Shown piece after piece: positions 27,956-39,028 of a DNA stretch of 64,000 nucleotides. A program made the position numbers and the translations under genes. The notes below the pieces were generated by a model that did not search any database, was not told the origin of the DNA, and was given only the letters and a program-made list of their open reading frames with translations. Numbering within the stretch: the first letter of the stretch is position 1; the number at the start of each line of letters is the position of its first letter. The stretch is from Candidatus Gastranaerophilales bacterium (GTDB taxonomy: Bacteria; Cyanobacteriota; Vampirovibrionia; Gastranaerophilales; Gastranaerophilaceae): NCBI GenBank assembly GCA_944327255.1, contig CALVHA010000012.1, positions 1 through 64,000 of the forward strand, given 5' to 3'.

Positions 27956-27973
27956 TACAGAATATTATCTGTA
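27956..27973 (-). promoter_or_regulatory. Palindromic candidate operator of the superoxide reductase-ferritin pair
   Basis: TACAGA-ATATTA-TCTGTA (plus strand), a perfect 6-base inverted repeat 17 bases upstream of the superoxide reductase ATG. On the minus strand its centre reads TAATAT and could be the -10 box, so a bound repressor would block RNA polymerase. It does not match standard Fur or PerR boxes. Confidence 0.45.
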
Positions 27974-28006
27974 AAGAAAATTTTTGACATTCGACTGTTG
28001 GATAAT

Positions 28007-28558
28007 CTATCTTTTGTAAGCATAATCAAAAATAACAAAATCTATACGACTATCCGTAAAATCTCTTGGGGATACGGTTTCTCTGAATGGCATTGAATTC
28101 CCGAAACCTATTGGAAACAGACGTTTCTTTTCTATATTGCAGTAGCGTGTCAAAAAATTTGCAATAACTGTTGCTCTGTTAATGCTTATTTCCCAATCGT
28201 CTTTATATATTGATTTTTCCGGGAATTGTTCGTCTGTATGACTTTCTATAGCACAGTTATTTTTGAGATTATTGAGCCCTTTCGATATTTTGTAGAGTAG
28301 TTCTTGTCCTTCCTCGGTCAGCTTTATAGAGTCTCCATAGAAAAACTTGTCTTCTGCAATACTTATTATCAATCCTCTTGGTACTATTGTATATGCTATT
28401 GAATTATTTGAAACAGGCAGTGTTTGTTGAAATATTTTTAGGATGTGGTTTATATCGGGTTGAGAAGTTACATTAATATATACATTAACCTCAGATAATG
28501 CCTGTACATTTTGCACAGACATTATAAGGATAATTAATATAATAATCAAACGTTTCAA
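28007..28558 (-). CDS. OmpA/MotB-domain secreted protein
   Basis: 183 residues. A hydrophobic N-terminal signal (RLIIILIILIMSVQNVQA) precedes about 150 residues with an OmpA-like peptidoglycan-binding fold: FFYGDSIKLTEEGQELLYKI, IESHTDEQFP (the TDxxG-type region) and INRATVIANFLTRY near the C-terminus. Probably envelope-located, tethering to peptidoglycan. Divergence in the usual G.TD core makes ligand binding uncertain. Confidence 0.8.
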   Translation of the reverse strand: MKRLIIILIILIMSVQNVQALSEVNVYINVTSQPDINHILKIFQQTLPVSNNSIAYTIVPRGLIISIAEDKFFYGDSIKLTEEGQELLYKISKGLNNLKNNCAIESHTDEQFPEKSIYKDDWEISINRATVIANFLTRYCNIEKKRLFPIGFGNSMPFRETVSPRDFTDSRIDFVIFDYAYKR

Positions 28559-28618
28559 CTCTCAATACCTCATTATTATTATCAGGCGATTAGTTAATGA
28601 AACGTATTGCCCGATAGG

Positions 28619-29833
28619 CTAAGGTTTTAGGATTGAAATAATCGAATTATCATTAAAATATTTTTTTGCACATTTCTGAATTTGTTCAGGTGTAACAAGT
28701 TTTACTTTCTCGCGTGCTTTTTCATTGAAATCAAATCCTAGCCCTAGTATTCCATAATTCCCGTAGCTTATTGCTTGACTATTATTTGTTTCTTGTGTGA
28801 AAGCCCATTTCCCGAGAAGATTATTTTTTGCATTTTCTAATTCTTCTTCACTCACAAGTATATTTTTTATTTTTTCGATTTCTTCATCAAAACCCTTAAG
28901 GGACACTTCTATATTTTTAGGTTCTGTGGCTATATAGATATAAAAATCCGCGCATTGCGCAAATGTTTCATAACAACTTCTTACAACATAAGCGAGCCCT
29001 TTTTTATCTCTGAGTTCAAGAAATAGTCTTGATGATAAGCCAGAGGCTCCGAGTATAATATTTAATAATAATAGTGCAGGATAATCCTGTGATAAAGAAG
29101 ATCCTGTTAGCCAACCTTTAATAATATGAGCTTGATTGGCATCCGGTTTGATTATTTCGGATAATTTTGTTTTATCTAAATATGGAACAGGAGTTGAATC
29201 TTTTAATTCTATTGAATCCGGAAGGTTTTCGAAAACTCTTGTTATACTTGATTCTGCTTTTTGAAAATCTATATCTCCCACAATTGCGATAACTTTTTTA
29301 CTGTTATTTATTAATTCGCTGTAAGTTGCTAAAACTTCTTCTTTTGTTATATTTTTGATATTTGCAAGAATTTTGGAATTTGTGTTTCCATAAGGGTGGT
29401 TTGCAAATAAAGTTGAATAATACCCATCTATAACCTTTGCTCTTGGGGAGTCCAATTCTGCAATGATTTCGCCTTCCATCTTGGCCAGTTCTTTTTCAAA
29501 ATCTTCAAATGTTGAATTTTTAATGACATCTTCTAATAATTCCAATGCTTTATCAAAATCTTCATTTAAACATAAGAATTTTAATCTTATATAATCAGGT
29601 CTTGCATCAGTTGAAAACTCTATTGCATATGAGTCTAATTCTTCTGCCAGCTGTTCTGCGGAACGAGTTTTTGTCCCTTGCATAAAGAGTCTTGCCATTA
29701 TAGCATCGATGCCTGGAACGGTTTCTTTTTTGTTGAATTTTAAATTAAAGCATAATGCTATTCTCGGGGTATTTGCATTTTTTTTATAAAAAATTTCTAT
29801 ATTATTTTTTAATCTAAAAACTTTTTTGTCCAT
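28619..29833 (-). CDS. M16-family peptidase homologue lacking the zinc motif
   Basis: 404 residues with the two-lobe M16B layout (GTKTRSAEQLAEELDSYA near residue 55; LRDKKGLAYVVRSCYETFAQ near residue 290). At the position where active M16 enzymes have HxxEH before the 'GT' (GLAHxLEHMLFKGT type), this protein has GIDAIMARLFMQGT, so all three metal/catalytic residues are replaced. It retains the late Arg/Tyr region of the second lobe. In M16B heterodimers one subunit supplies zinc and the other Arg/Tyr; this is probably the latter, with its partner elsewhere. Confidence 0.85.
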   Translation of the reverse strand: MDKKVFRLKNNIEIFYKKNANTPRIALCFNLKFNKKETVPGIDAIMARLFMQGTKTRSAEQLAEELDSYAIEFSTDARPDYIRLKFLCLNEDFDKALELLEDVIKNSTFEDFEKELAKMEGEIIAELDSPRAKVIDGYYSTLFANHPYGNTNSKILANIKNITKEEVLATYSELINNSKKVIAIVGDIDFQKAESSITRVFENLPDSIELKDSTPVPYLDKTKLSEIIKPDANQAHIIKGWLTGSSLSQDYPALLLLNIILGASGLSSRLFLELRDKKGLAYVVRSCYETFAQCADFYIYIATEPKNIEVSLKGFDEEIEKIKNILVSEEELENAKNNLLGKWAFTQETNNSQAISYGNYGILGLGFDFNEKAREKVKLVTPEQIQKCAKKYFNDNSIISILKP

Positions 29834-29933
29834 TTCGCTCTCCTATAAGTGGAATTTTAGCATAATAAAACTCTTAACGCAATTGTAAATAAATGTAACA
29901 AATAAAACATCATCTGAAATTAGAACTTTTGGA

Positions 29934-29950
29934 TTGTTTTTATATATGTA
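29934..29950 (+). promoter_or_regulatory. Candidate TTTATATA-TG promoter element
   Basis: TTGTTTTTATATATGTA lies about 29 bases before the ATG at 29979. It shares its first 13 bases and ATGTA with the element at 8477-8495. Confidence 0.4.
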
Positions 29951-29978
29951 AGAGAGCTAAAAAAGAGAGGCGAGAGTT

Positions 29979-30377
29979 ATGGCAATATCTAATTTACAAG
30001 AAACATTGTTGATGTACACAAAACAAAAATCAATGATTAACCAAAAATTATCTGATGTAATGTTCAATATTATGGCTGCATCAAGAGAGACCGCTGAATT
30101 ACAGGATAAATACAACCAAAAAGAACAATTATATTATTATGAATACTATGATAAGGAAGACTTGCAGGATGAATATCAAGAGCTTAAAGAGCAGCTTTTG
30201 AAAGAACATGAATTTGAACTTGCTAATATCGAGTCCTGGGAGTCTGAACTGGAATTGCAAAAAAATAACCTTGAAACGAGATTAAATACAATTACGCAGT
30301 ATGAATCTTCATGGCAAAAATTATTATCAAGTAATATCAAAAATGACTTTACATATGGAGGTGCACAGCAAGGATAG
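29979..30377 (+). CDS. Small coiled-coil hypothetical protein
   Basis: 132 residues, nearly all helical, acidic (LQDEYQELKEQLLKEHEFEL) with a Tyr-rich turn (LYYYEYYDKED). The C-terminus SSWQKLLSSNIKNDFTYGG resembles the tails of the proteins at 6074 and 8815. No signal peptide. GAGAGGCGAG precedes the ATG. Single gene with its own promoter element and terminator. Function unknown. Confidence 0.8.
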   Translation: MAISNLQETLLMYTKQKSMINQKLSDVMFNIMAASRETAELQDKYNQKEQLYYYEYYDKEDLQDEYQELKEQLLKEHEFELANIESWESELELQKNNLETRLNTITQYESSWQKLLSSNIKNDFTYGGAQQG

Positions 30378-30404
30378 TTCAAAATTGAATATGCAGACTT
30401 ACTT

Positions 30405-30430
30405 AAAAGCGGTTTTAATACCGCTTTTTT
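30405..30430 (+). terminator. Rho-independent terminator
   Basis: The stem AAAAGCGGT / ACCGCTTTT with a 6-base loop runs into T residues. It ends only about 10 bases before the next gene's ATG. Confidence 0.88.
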
Positions 30431-30440
30431 GGTGTATTAT

Positions 30441-31424
30441 ATGAATATGATTAATGAATATGAAAAATTAGGGATTTTTGTCGTGCCGACTGGTATTGGT
30501 GCTACTATTGGAGGGTATGCAGGAGATGCAAGTGTTTGGGCAAGACGATTTTCTAAACTTTCAAAATTGATTGTTAATCCGAATGTCGTTAATGCTGGTG
30601 GTTTTTCCGGTATTAATGATAATATGCTGTATGTTGAAGGCTATTCTTTGGATGAATTTGTAAAGGGTTATATTAATCTTTATCCAATAATGGAGTCGAA
30701 TCATATCGGAGTTGTTTTTGATAAAGCAATCCCTAAAGATGTTTTAAATATTCATATTAATACAATAAATGCGGTTAAAACAGTCTACGGAATTGATATC
30801 CCGTATTATGAAATAACGGAAGAACCTGTAGGTATAGGGTTTGAATTAGATGGAAGCGGTATTTCTTACGGGAGTGTAAAAAATCCTGAAACAATGCTTT
30901 TATCTGTCAAAAGACTTATTCAAAATGGCTGTGATGCGATTGCTCTTGTATGTATGTTTGAAGATCCTGAAGAGTTAAATGAAAACTATTCTCAGGGGAT
31001 TGGAACGGATCCGGTCGGTGGGGTTGAGGCGATTATTTCTCATTATATTTCTCAAAGACTCTGTATCCCGTGTGCTCATTCTCCTGCTTTTGTAGATTAT
31101 CAAATTTCTTCTGAGTTAGTCAATGCAAAAGCTGCTTCAGAATATATTACCCCGACATTTTTACCTTGTATTTTGTTAGGATTGTCTCAGGCTCCAAAAC
31201 TTGTAAAATCTGGCGGTATTTCTGTTAAAAATGTTGATTTTATGGTTATGCCTTATGATTCTCTTGGTAGTCCTGCTGTTTTTGCCGCACTGGAACACGG
31301 GATAGAAGTTTATGCAGTAAAAGAGAATATAACTGCATTAGATGTCACTCCTCATAAACTCGGTATTGAGAATAATATTTGTGTTGTTGATACCTATGAA
31401 GATCTTCTTAAAAAATTTTTATAG
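30441..31424 (+). CDS. DUF3326 protein (cyanobacterial-type)
   Basis: About 327 residues. Opening VVPTGIGATIGGYAGDA, then VNAGGFSGINDNMLYVEGY, FDKAIP and SPAFVDYQIS match the DUF3326 family, which I know mainly from cyanobacteria; no function is established. It may bind a nucleotide or nucleoside (Gly-rich N-terminus), but that is a guess. ATG at 30441 or 30447; the TTG at 30429 lies inside the terminator T-run. There is no clear ribosome site, so translation may be leaderless. Confidence 0.75.
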   Translation: MNMINEYEKLGIFVVPTGIGATIGGYAGDASVWARRFSKLSKLIVNPNVVNAGGFSGINDNMLYVEGYSLDEFVKGYINLYPIMESNHIGVVFDKAIPKDVLNIHINTINAVKTVYGIDIPYYEITEEPVGIGFELDGSGISYGSVKNPETMLLSVKRLIQNGCDAIALVCMFEDPEELNENYSQGIGTDPVGGVEAIISHYISQRLCIPCAHSPAFVDYQISSELVNAKAASEYITPTFLPCILLGLSQAPKLVKSGGISVKNVDFMVMPYDSLGSPAVFAALEHGIEVYAVKENITALDVTPHKLGIENNICVVDTYEDLLKKFL

Positions 31425-31544
31425 ATAAAAATTTTTACCTTAAATTATTAATTTTTTGTTTATTTTTTTAATGATTGTTGAAAATAATGTTATAACAATA
31501 ATATAGAAAAGTAATAAGCATGTTAATTAAGTAAAAGGAGATAA

Positions 31545-33395
<1,851 letters not shown>

Positions 33396-33421
33396 ACTTA
33401 AGTATTTTAATAAAAAAGTTC

Positions 33422-33450
33422 AGGCAGACTCTATTTTAGAGTCTGCCTTT
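33422..33450 (+). terminator. Rho-independent terminator of dnaK
   Basis: The 12-base-pair stem AGGCAGACTCTA / TAGAGTCTGCCT with a 3-base loop is followed by a short T tract. Confidence 0.85.
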
Positions 33451-33473
33451 GTATTGTTAATTAATTTAAAGTC

Positions 33474-33501
33474 TTGACTTATTAAATAAAAATAGTAAAC
33501 T
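33474..33501 (+). promoter_or_regulatory. Promoter of the degenerate glycosyltransferase pair, possibly leaderless
   Basis: TTGACT (33474-33479), a 16-base spacer and TAAACT (33496-33501). The ATG at 33509 follows 7 bases later, so the RNA would start at or next to the start codon. Confidence 0.45.
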
Positions 33502-33508
33502 TATTTGT

Positions 33509-34498
33509 ATGGATGGAATTGTTACAGTAATTGTTCCAGTTTATAATGCCGGAAAATATATTGCAAGATGTATTGATTCAATACTTTCTCAAACTTTTGA
33601 AAATATTGAAATAATATGCATAGATAGTTCTTCAACGGATAATTCCTTAAACATATTAGAACATTATCAAAAATTTGATTCTCGAGTTAATATTATAAAT
33701 ACAGAAAAATATGGACTTGCTGTTGCACGAAATATGGGGATTAAGGCTGCGAGTGGAGAATATATCCTTTTTATAAATCCATGTGACAGAATTTCTTCAA
33801 TTACAATTGATTTTTTATATAAAAATGCTAAGAAAAATAATTCTGATGTTGTAATTTTTGACTTTCTATGGAAAAATCAGGATGCTCCCGGATATACTTT
33901 GGCTTCAATTCAGGCATTTAAAACTTATTATAAAGATTCCCCTTTTTCTATAGATAAAATGGGTAGTCTTTCTTACAGGTTAATTCCAGTTTCCGCATGG
34001 TCTAAGTTGTATAGAACGAATTTGATTAAAGATAAAATCTTATTTAATGAAGATATTTCTTATCAAGATATTCCATTTTGGGCTGAGGTTTATGCTAATG
34101 CCCAAAGAGTAACTTATATTCCTGAGGCTTTTTATTATTGGGACAGAAGAAATATTTGTCCTACCGTAAAAGAGGAAAACGCAGATGATGTACTTATCGC
34201 TTATCAAAGAGTAGAGGATATTCTGAAGAAATACGGCTATTTTGAAAAATATAAGCCATCAATTTCAATATTGATGATTATGGATTTTTTGCATAAATAT
34301 AATGTATTAAAACCTGAGGAGAAGGAATCATTTTTTAATTCGATAAAATCATTGAATAAAATTATAGATTATAAATTATATGAAAGTGATGACTATACGC
34401 CGATTGAAAAGGATTGTGCAAAGCGTTTTCAACTTTTAAATTCGGTGGATTTTTCGACATTCCAAAACAGTCCGTTTGAGGTGCAGTATTATGATTAA
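33509..34498 (+). CDS. Family 2 glycosyltransferase homologue with degenerate catalytic motifs
   Basis: 329 residues with the GT2 fold (VTVIVPVYNAGKYIARCIDS at the N-terminus). The usual VNDGSTD is ICIDSSSTDNS, and the DxD segment is LFINPCDRIS where active relatives have FVDSDDW. Loss of the metal-binding Asp residues suggests a catalytically impaired or differently working enzyme. No ribosome site is visible. It overlaps the next gene by 8 bases, indicating coupled expression. Confidence 0.82.
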   Translation: MDGIVTVIVPVYNAGKYIARCIDSILSQTFENIEIICIDSSSTDNSLNILEHYQKFDSRVNIINTEKYGLAVARNMGIKAASGEYILFINPCDRISSITIDFLYKNAKKNNSDVVIFDFLWKNQDAPGYTLASIQAFKTYYKDSPFSIDKMGSLSYRLIPVSAWSKLYRTNLIKDKILFNEDISYQDIPFWAEVYANAQRVTYIPEAFYYWDRRNICPTVKEENADDVLIAYQRVEDILKKYGYFEKYKPSISILMIMDFLHKYNVLKPEEKESFFNSIKSLNKIIDYKLYESDDYTPIEKDCAKRFQLLNSVDFSTFQNSPFEVQYYD

Positions 34499-35483
34499 TC
34501 CGAAAATATCTGTAATACTTCCTGTTTTTAACAGTGAAAAATCCCTATTAAAATGTTTGAACTCAATAAGATTTCAGACATATCAAAATTTAGAAATAAT
34601 CTGTATAGATTGTGTCTCTTCTGATAAAAGTGGAGAAATTCTGAGTTTGTTACAAGCAGAAGATGATCGTATAATTGTGTTTCATCAGGAAAATACAGAA
34701 GGTGGTGTTATAAGAAATAAAGGCGTTGAAATTGCAAGTGGAGATTATATTTCCTTTATCAATGTTAATGATTGGGTTTTCTTAAATTTATATCAAACTT
34801 TTGTCGATTCTATTAACAGACTTGGAAGAGATATTGACATTTATATGTTTAATGCAAGTAATTATATGTTTGGTCAAAATGATATAATTCCTTTTGTCTT
34901 TTTTGATGTGGCGGATTGGAACGGACATAAATCAGAGGATACAATTCATACGTTTAACGATTGTCAAAGACCTTTTACAAATAACTTATGTGTAGAAAAT
35001 AAAATTTATAATAAAAGCTTCCTTGAAAAAAATCAGCTCTGTTTTAATGAACATCTGAATTATGAAGATATGTATTTTTGTATAAAAACTTTATTATATG
35101 CAAAATCTATTTTAGTTAATGATGATATTTTCTATCGTAAAACTGTTCAAATACTAAAAGAAGCTCCAAAAGCTACAGATATATTCCGTATAATGGATTT
35201 AATAGAAAAAGATATTAATAAATTTAAATTTTATGAATCATTTAAATATGCTTTATTCCAATTTAAATATAATATTTTTATCCAACAGTATGGTCTATGT
35301 TCTGAAAATTTGAAAGAGGCGTATTTCAATGAAATGAAGTTTAGACTCCTTGCTGCCGAAACCCATGATTTAAATAAACAAATACTTGAAAAGTTAAGAA
35401 ATTATGAGTTTTACGAAAAAGTTAAAACTTCTACAAGAAAAGTTTTTGATAAGTTTTATATAAGAAAAAAAGACACGATTTAA
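34491..35483 (+). CDS. Second degenerate family 2 glycosyltransferase homologue
   Basis: About 330 residues. ATG at 34491 (preceded by GAGGTG) overlaps the previous stop as ATGATTAA and is preferred to 34476. The fold is GT2-like (ISVILPVFNSEKSLLKCLNS), but the donor loop reads ICIDCVSSDKS and the DxD position reads SFINVNDW. The paired degeneration with its neighbour suggests a two-protein complex or carbohydrate-binding role rather than independent catalysis. Confidence 0.8.
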   Translation: MINPKISVILPVFNSEKSLLKCLNSIRFQTYQNLEIICIDCVSSDKSGEILSLLQAEDDRIIVFHQENTEGGVIRNKGVEIASGDYISFINVNDWVFLNLYQTFVDSINRLGRDIDIYMFNASNYMFGQNDIIPFVFFDVADWNGHKSEDTIHTFNDCQRPFTNNLCVENKIYNKSFLEKNQLCFNEHLNYEDMYFCIKTLLYAKSILVNDDIFYRKTVQILKEAPKATDIFRIMDLIEKDINKFKFYESFKYALFQFKYNIFIQQYGLCSENLKEAYFNEMKFRLLAAETHDLNKQILEKLRNYEFYEKVKTSTRKVFDKFYIRKKDTI

Positions 35484-35500
35484 TATATCGTGTCTTTTTT
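35465..35500. terminator. Bidirectional terminator
   Basis: The stem AAAAAAGACACGAT / ATCGTGTCTTTTTT overlaps the end of the second degenerate glycosyltransferase and separates it from the convergent secF. Confidence 0.88.
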
Positions 35501-35518
35501 ATAAATGGAAATTTTACA

Positions 35519-36514
35519 TTATGCAGTTTGACCTGCAGCAGTTTTTTTCTTTTTATCTTCCCAGAATTCAACAAGAACTGAGCAGAAGAAAATACTTGAC
35601 CAGGTTCCGATCGCAATCCCTAAAATCATTGCCAGTACAAAATCCTTTGTTGTTACTCCGCCGAAGAAATATAAAGCTAACAAAGTAATTAGAATAGTTA
35701 AAGAAGTATTGATACTTCTTGTCAATGTCTGGTTAACAGATGCATTGACAATTTCTCCGAAAGATAATTTTTTGGAGTAATATCTTAAGTTTTCACGAAT
35801 TCTGTCGAATACAACAATTGTATCGTGAACAGAAAATCCGACAACAGTAAGAACTGCCGTAATAAATAAACCGTCAACCTGAACATTATAAAATATTCCA
35901 AGTAAAGCGAACGCACCGACTACAAACAATACATCATGAGCGATTCCAAGCAGTGCTGCTAATGCATAATCAAATTTAAATCTTACTGAAAGATAAATTG
36001 TAATACCCAGAAATGCAAGTGCTAAAGCTATTAATGAATTTTTAAATAATTCCTTTCCTAAAGTAGGTCCGACTGAACTTACCGAAATTAAATCAGGATT
36101 CTGATAATCTTTTGAAAGAACGTCTGTTATCTGATTTACAGTTTCTGTTTCGTGGCCGATAAATTTGGTACGGATTGAAATAATATTTTTTATATCTTTA
36201 TTTTCTTTTTGATTTTCAGCATTAGCATGAATAATCTGAATATTTGGATTTTCAAGTCCTGCACTTTCCAAATCAACCCTTATTTTTCCCAAAGCGTCAT
36301 TTGAAATGTCCTCTTTAACACCATATTGTAAAATCGTGCCGCCTGTATAATCAATCCCGACTTTTAAAGGAATATGATGTTCGTTATGAATTCCTGCCCA
36401 TATTAAACCTATTGTTCCAGGTAAGAGCAGAAGTGCCGTAATAACAAGCCATAAAGCTCTGTATTTTACGATATCTATAAGATGTCTTGATGTTATATTT
36501 ATACTTGTTGCCAT
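35519..36514 (-). CDS. secF: Protein translocase subunit SecF
   Basis: 331 residues. Works with SecD to drive late steps of Sec export using the proton or sodium gradient. First membrane helix near residues 18-38 (ALWLVITALLLLPGTIGLIW), a periplasmic P4 region (VGIDYTGGTILQYGV), and the C-terminal RND-type bundle with FSVHDTIVVFDRIRENLR. It lies 18 bases downstream of secD. Confidence 0.95.
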   Translation of the reverse strand: MATSINITSRHLIDIVKYRALWLVITALLLLPGTIGLIWAGIHNEHHIPLKVGIDYTGGTILQYGVKEDISNDALGKIRVDLESAGLENPNIQIIHANAENQKENKDIKNIISIRTKFIGHETETVNQITDVLSKDYQNPDLISVSSVGPTLGKELFKNSLIALALAFLGITIYLSVRFKFDYALAALLGIAHDVLFVVGAFALLGIFYNVQVDGLFITAVLTVVGFSVHDTIVVFDRIRENLRYYSKKLSFGEIVNASVNQTLTRSINTSLTILITLLALYFFGGVTTKDFVLAMILGIAIGTWSSIFFCSVLVEFWEDKKKKTAAGQTA

Positions 36515-36532
36515 TTTTTACCTCTTATTTCC

Positions 36533-37840
36533 TTAGTCTAAAATCCCGAAACGAGCGTTTTCACGTTTAGTTTCTGTTGCTTCATAAGCTTTTCCGATTT
36601 CAGATTGTTTTAAACCAAACAGAGCCGGATATTTTAATTCTCCTGTTCCAAATATTAAGTGCATAAAGTTTTTAGTAATTGTAATTGCACTAAACATTGA
36701 AACAACAACACCTATTGCCAGTGTTAAGGCAAATCCTTTAACAATACTTGAACCAAGCATATAAAGAATAATACTTGTAATAATAGTTGTCATATTAGAA
36801 TCAAAAATACTTGTGAAAGCTCTGTCAAAACCTGAATTGATTGCAGTAAATAAGTTTCTTCCAGCTTTTAATTCCTCTTTCATTCTTTCAAAAATAAGAA
36901 TATTTGCATCAACGGCCATCCCGATTGAAAGAATAAAGCCTGCAATACCTGCCAGAGTTAATGTTACAGGAATTGCTTTAAACAGAGCAAATAAAATTAA
37001 ACTATATATAATCAATGCAATATCGGCAATCAAACCAGGTAATCTGTAAACTAAAAGCATAAATAACATTACAAATCCCAGTCCTATAGCTCCTGCAAGT
37101 TTTGATTTTGCTATACTGTCAGCTCCAAGAGTCGGGCCTACTGTGTTTTCTTCAACTATTTTTGCAGGAACAGGAAGTGCACCGGCATTCAGAAGGTTAA
37201 CCATTCTTTCTGCTTCAGCGTATTCAAATCCACTTTCACCACCTGATATCTGTGCTTTCCCGCCATAGATAGGTTCTCTGATTACAGGCGCAGATTGGAG
37301 TTCCCCATCAAAGAATATTGCCATCTGTTTGCCTACCAGATTTTTTGTTAATTCTGCAAATTTCTTTGAACCTTCAGCATTAAATTCTAAAGATACAACC
37401 CATTGACCTGTTTGATCGGTACTTAATGTAGATTTAGATAAGTCTTGACCTGTAAGTCCTACATCTTCCCAGATTTGTTCTCCGTTTGGTCCTATAGCTT
37501 CTTTTTTAAATACGAGTTGAGCAGTTTCTCCTAAGAAGGCTTTTGCTTCTTTTAAATCTGTTACGTTAGGAATTTCAATTAATAACCTTTTGTCGCCAAC
37601 CTGTTGAACGACAGTTTCGGCAACCCCTAATTTATTTACACGGTTTTCAATTGCGAATTGCAAACGATTCATTACATCCGGTGTAATAGTGGCGATATTT
37701 TTAGTTGTTTCTGCTTCAAGGACAAGTCTTGAACCGCCGACCAAATCAAGTCCTAATTTTGTTGGTTTTACGCAAATCGTGACGATTGACGCTATAACTA
37801 TCAATACGATTGCCCAAAACAAGATAATTTTGTTTTTCAC
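36533..37840 (-). CDS. secD: Protein translocase subunit SecD
   Basis: 435 residues. An N-terminal membrane helix (IILFWAIVLIVIASIVTI), the GLDLVGGSRLVLEAE motif near residue 33, a periplasmic P1 domain, and a C-terminal RND bundle with GMAVDANILIFERMKEELKAG. Shorter than E. coli SecD because the P1 head is reduced, as in many bacteria. It forms an operon with secF. Confidence 0.95.
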   Translation of the reverse strand: MKNKIILFWAIVLIVIASIVTICVKPTKLGLDLVGGSRLVLEAETTKNIATITPDVMNRLQFAIENRVNKLGVAETVVQQVGDKRLLIEIPNVTDLKEAKAFLGETAQLVFKKEAIGPNGEQIWEDVGLTGQDLSKSTLSTDQTGQWVVSLEFNAEGSKKFAELTKNLVGKQMAIFFDGELQSAPVIREPIYGGKAQISGGESGFEYAEAERMVNLLNAGALPVPAKIVEENTVGPTLGADSIAKSKLAGAIGLGFVMLFMLLVYRLPGLIADIALIIYSLILFALFKAIPVTLTLAGIAGFILSIGMAVDANILIFERMKEELKAGRNLFTAINSGFDRAFTSIFDSNMTTIITSIILYMLGSSIVKGFALTLAIGVVVSMFSAITITKNFMHLIFGTGELKYPALFGLKQSEIGKAYEATETKRENARFGILD

Positions 37841-37911
37841 TTTTTTCCCCTTTTTTATATGATTATTATTATTTTATTCAAAAGTTTTATAGAATTAGAT
37901 AGCCTGCAAGA

Positions 37912-38805
37912 CTAATCGAATGTATATTTATCTATAACTTTAAATAAATCTTCTTTTTCATCTGCATCCAGCTCAATAAGAGGTCGTCTTACATAGTCTG
38001 AAATAATTCCCAGATGAGCAAGAACTGCTTTTACCGGAACAGGATTAGGTGCCATAAAAAGTTTTTTAAATGCGGGATATAACTTTCTATGCATGTTAAG
38101 AGCTGTTTTTACATCTCCTGTTTTATAATTTCTGATCATTGATTTTAGTTCTGTTCCTAAAATATGTGAGGCAACAGAAATTACGCCATGAGCCCCGAGA
38201 GAGAGCATTGGCAGTGTCAGGCTGTCATCGCCTGAGTATATAACAAAATCTTCAGGACAGCGCATTTTAAGTTCGGTAATGGTATCCATATCGTTAAAGC
38301 TTTGTTTTATACCTATGATATTTTCGTATTTATCAGCAAGCTTTGCAACCGTTTCAGGTAGAATGTTCACTCCTGTTCTTCCAGGAATATTATATATAAT
38401 TATAGGTAATTTGGTACTTTCTGCAATTGTAGAAAAATGCGCAAACATGCCTTTTTGAGATGGTTTGTTGTAATAAGGAACAACGGATAAAATTGCGTCA
38501 ACCTCTTCTTTTTCTGCTAATTTCGCTGTTCTTATTGCTGTTTGAGTACAATTTGAACCTGCATTCATTATTATTTTGGCTTTATTTTCATTAGCTCGTT
38601 TAACAGTACTTAATAGCTCAATTTCTTCATCATGAGTAAGAGTCGGACCTTCTCCGGTTGTCCCTGCTACCAGAATGGCATCAGTTCCATGACTTATTAG
38701 ATGATGGGTGAGCTCTTCAACTTTGTTAAAATCAATCTCTCTTTTTGCGTCAAATGGTGTAACCATAGCGGTTATGACTTCTCCGGCATCAAATCTTATT
38801 GCCAT
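37912..38805 (-). CDS. dapA: 4-hydroxy-tetrahydrodipicolinate synthase
   Basis: 297 residues; condenses pyruvate with aspartate semialdehyde, first committed step to lysine and diaminopimelate. TIM-barrel signatures GTTGEGPTLTHDEE near residue 45, VVPYYNKPSQKGMFAHF near 105, the catalytic Tyr in YNIPGRTGVN near 135 and the Schiff-base Lys in IGIKQSF near 165. Other dap genes are not in the window. Confidence 0.97.
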   Translation of the reverse strand: MAIRFDAGEVITAMVTPFDAKREIDFNKVEELTHHLISHGTDAILVAGTTGEGPTLTHDEEIELLSTVKRANENKAKIIMNAGSNCTQTAIRTAKLAEKEEVDAILSVVPYYNKPSQKGMFAHFSTIAESTKLPIIIYNIPGRTGVNILPETVAKLADKYENIIGIKQSFNDMDTITELKMRCPEDFVIYSGDDSLTLPMLSLGAHGVISVASHILGTELKSMIRNYKTGDVKTALNMHRKLYPAFKKLFMAPNPVPVKAVLAHLGIISDYVRRPLIELDADEKEDLFKVIDKYTFD

Positions 38806-39028
38806 ATTTCAATATACCTCATTCCCTATATCAACTTTTGACTAAAGTTTAATACAAAAGTGTATAATTTTCTATAAAGTATTAAGATTATTTGCGTGGC
38901 GTATCTTCATATATTGATTTGTAGCCCTAATAATATTTGGATAAGCTGATTAGGTTTTTTGCTAAATAGCAAAAAATAAATTTTAGTGTTTTTATTAATA
39001 ACGGCAATTTATTATCTGGAGAAGTATA

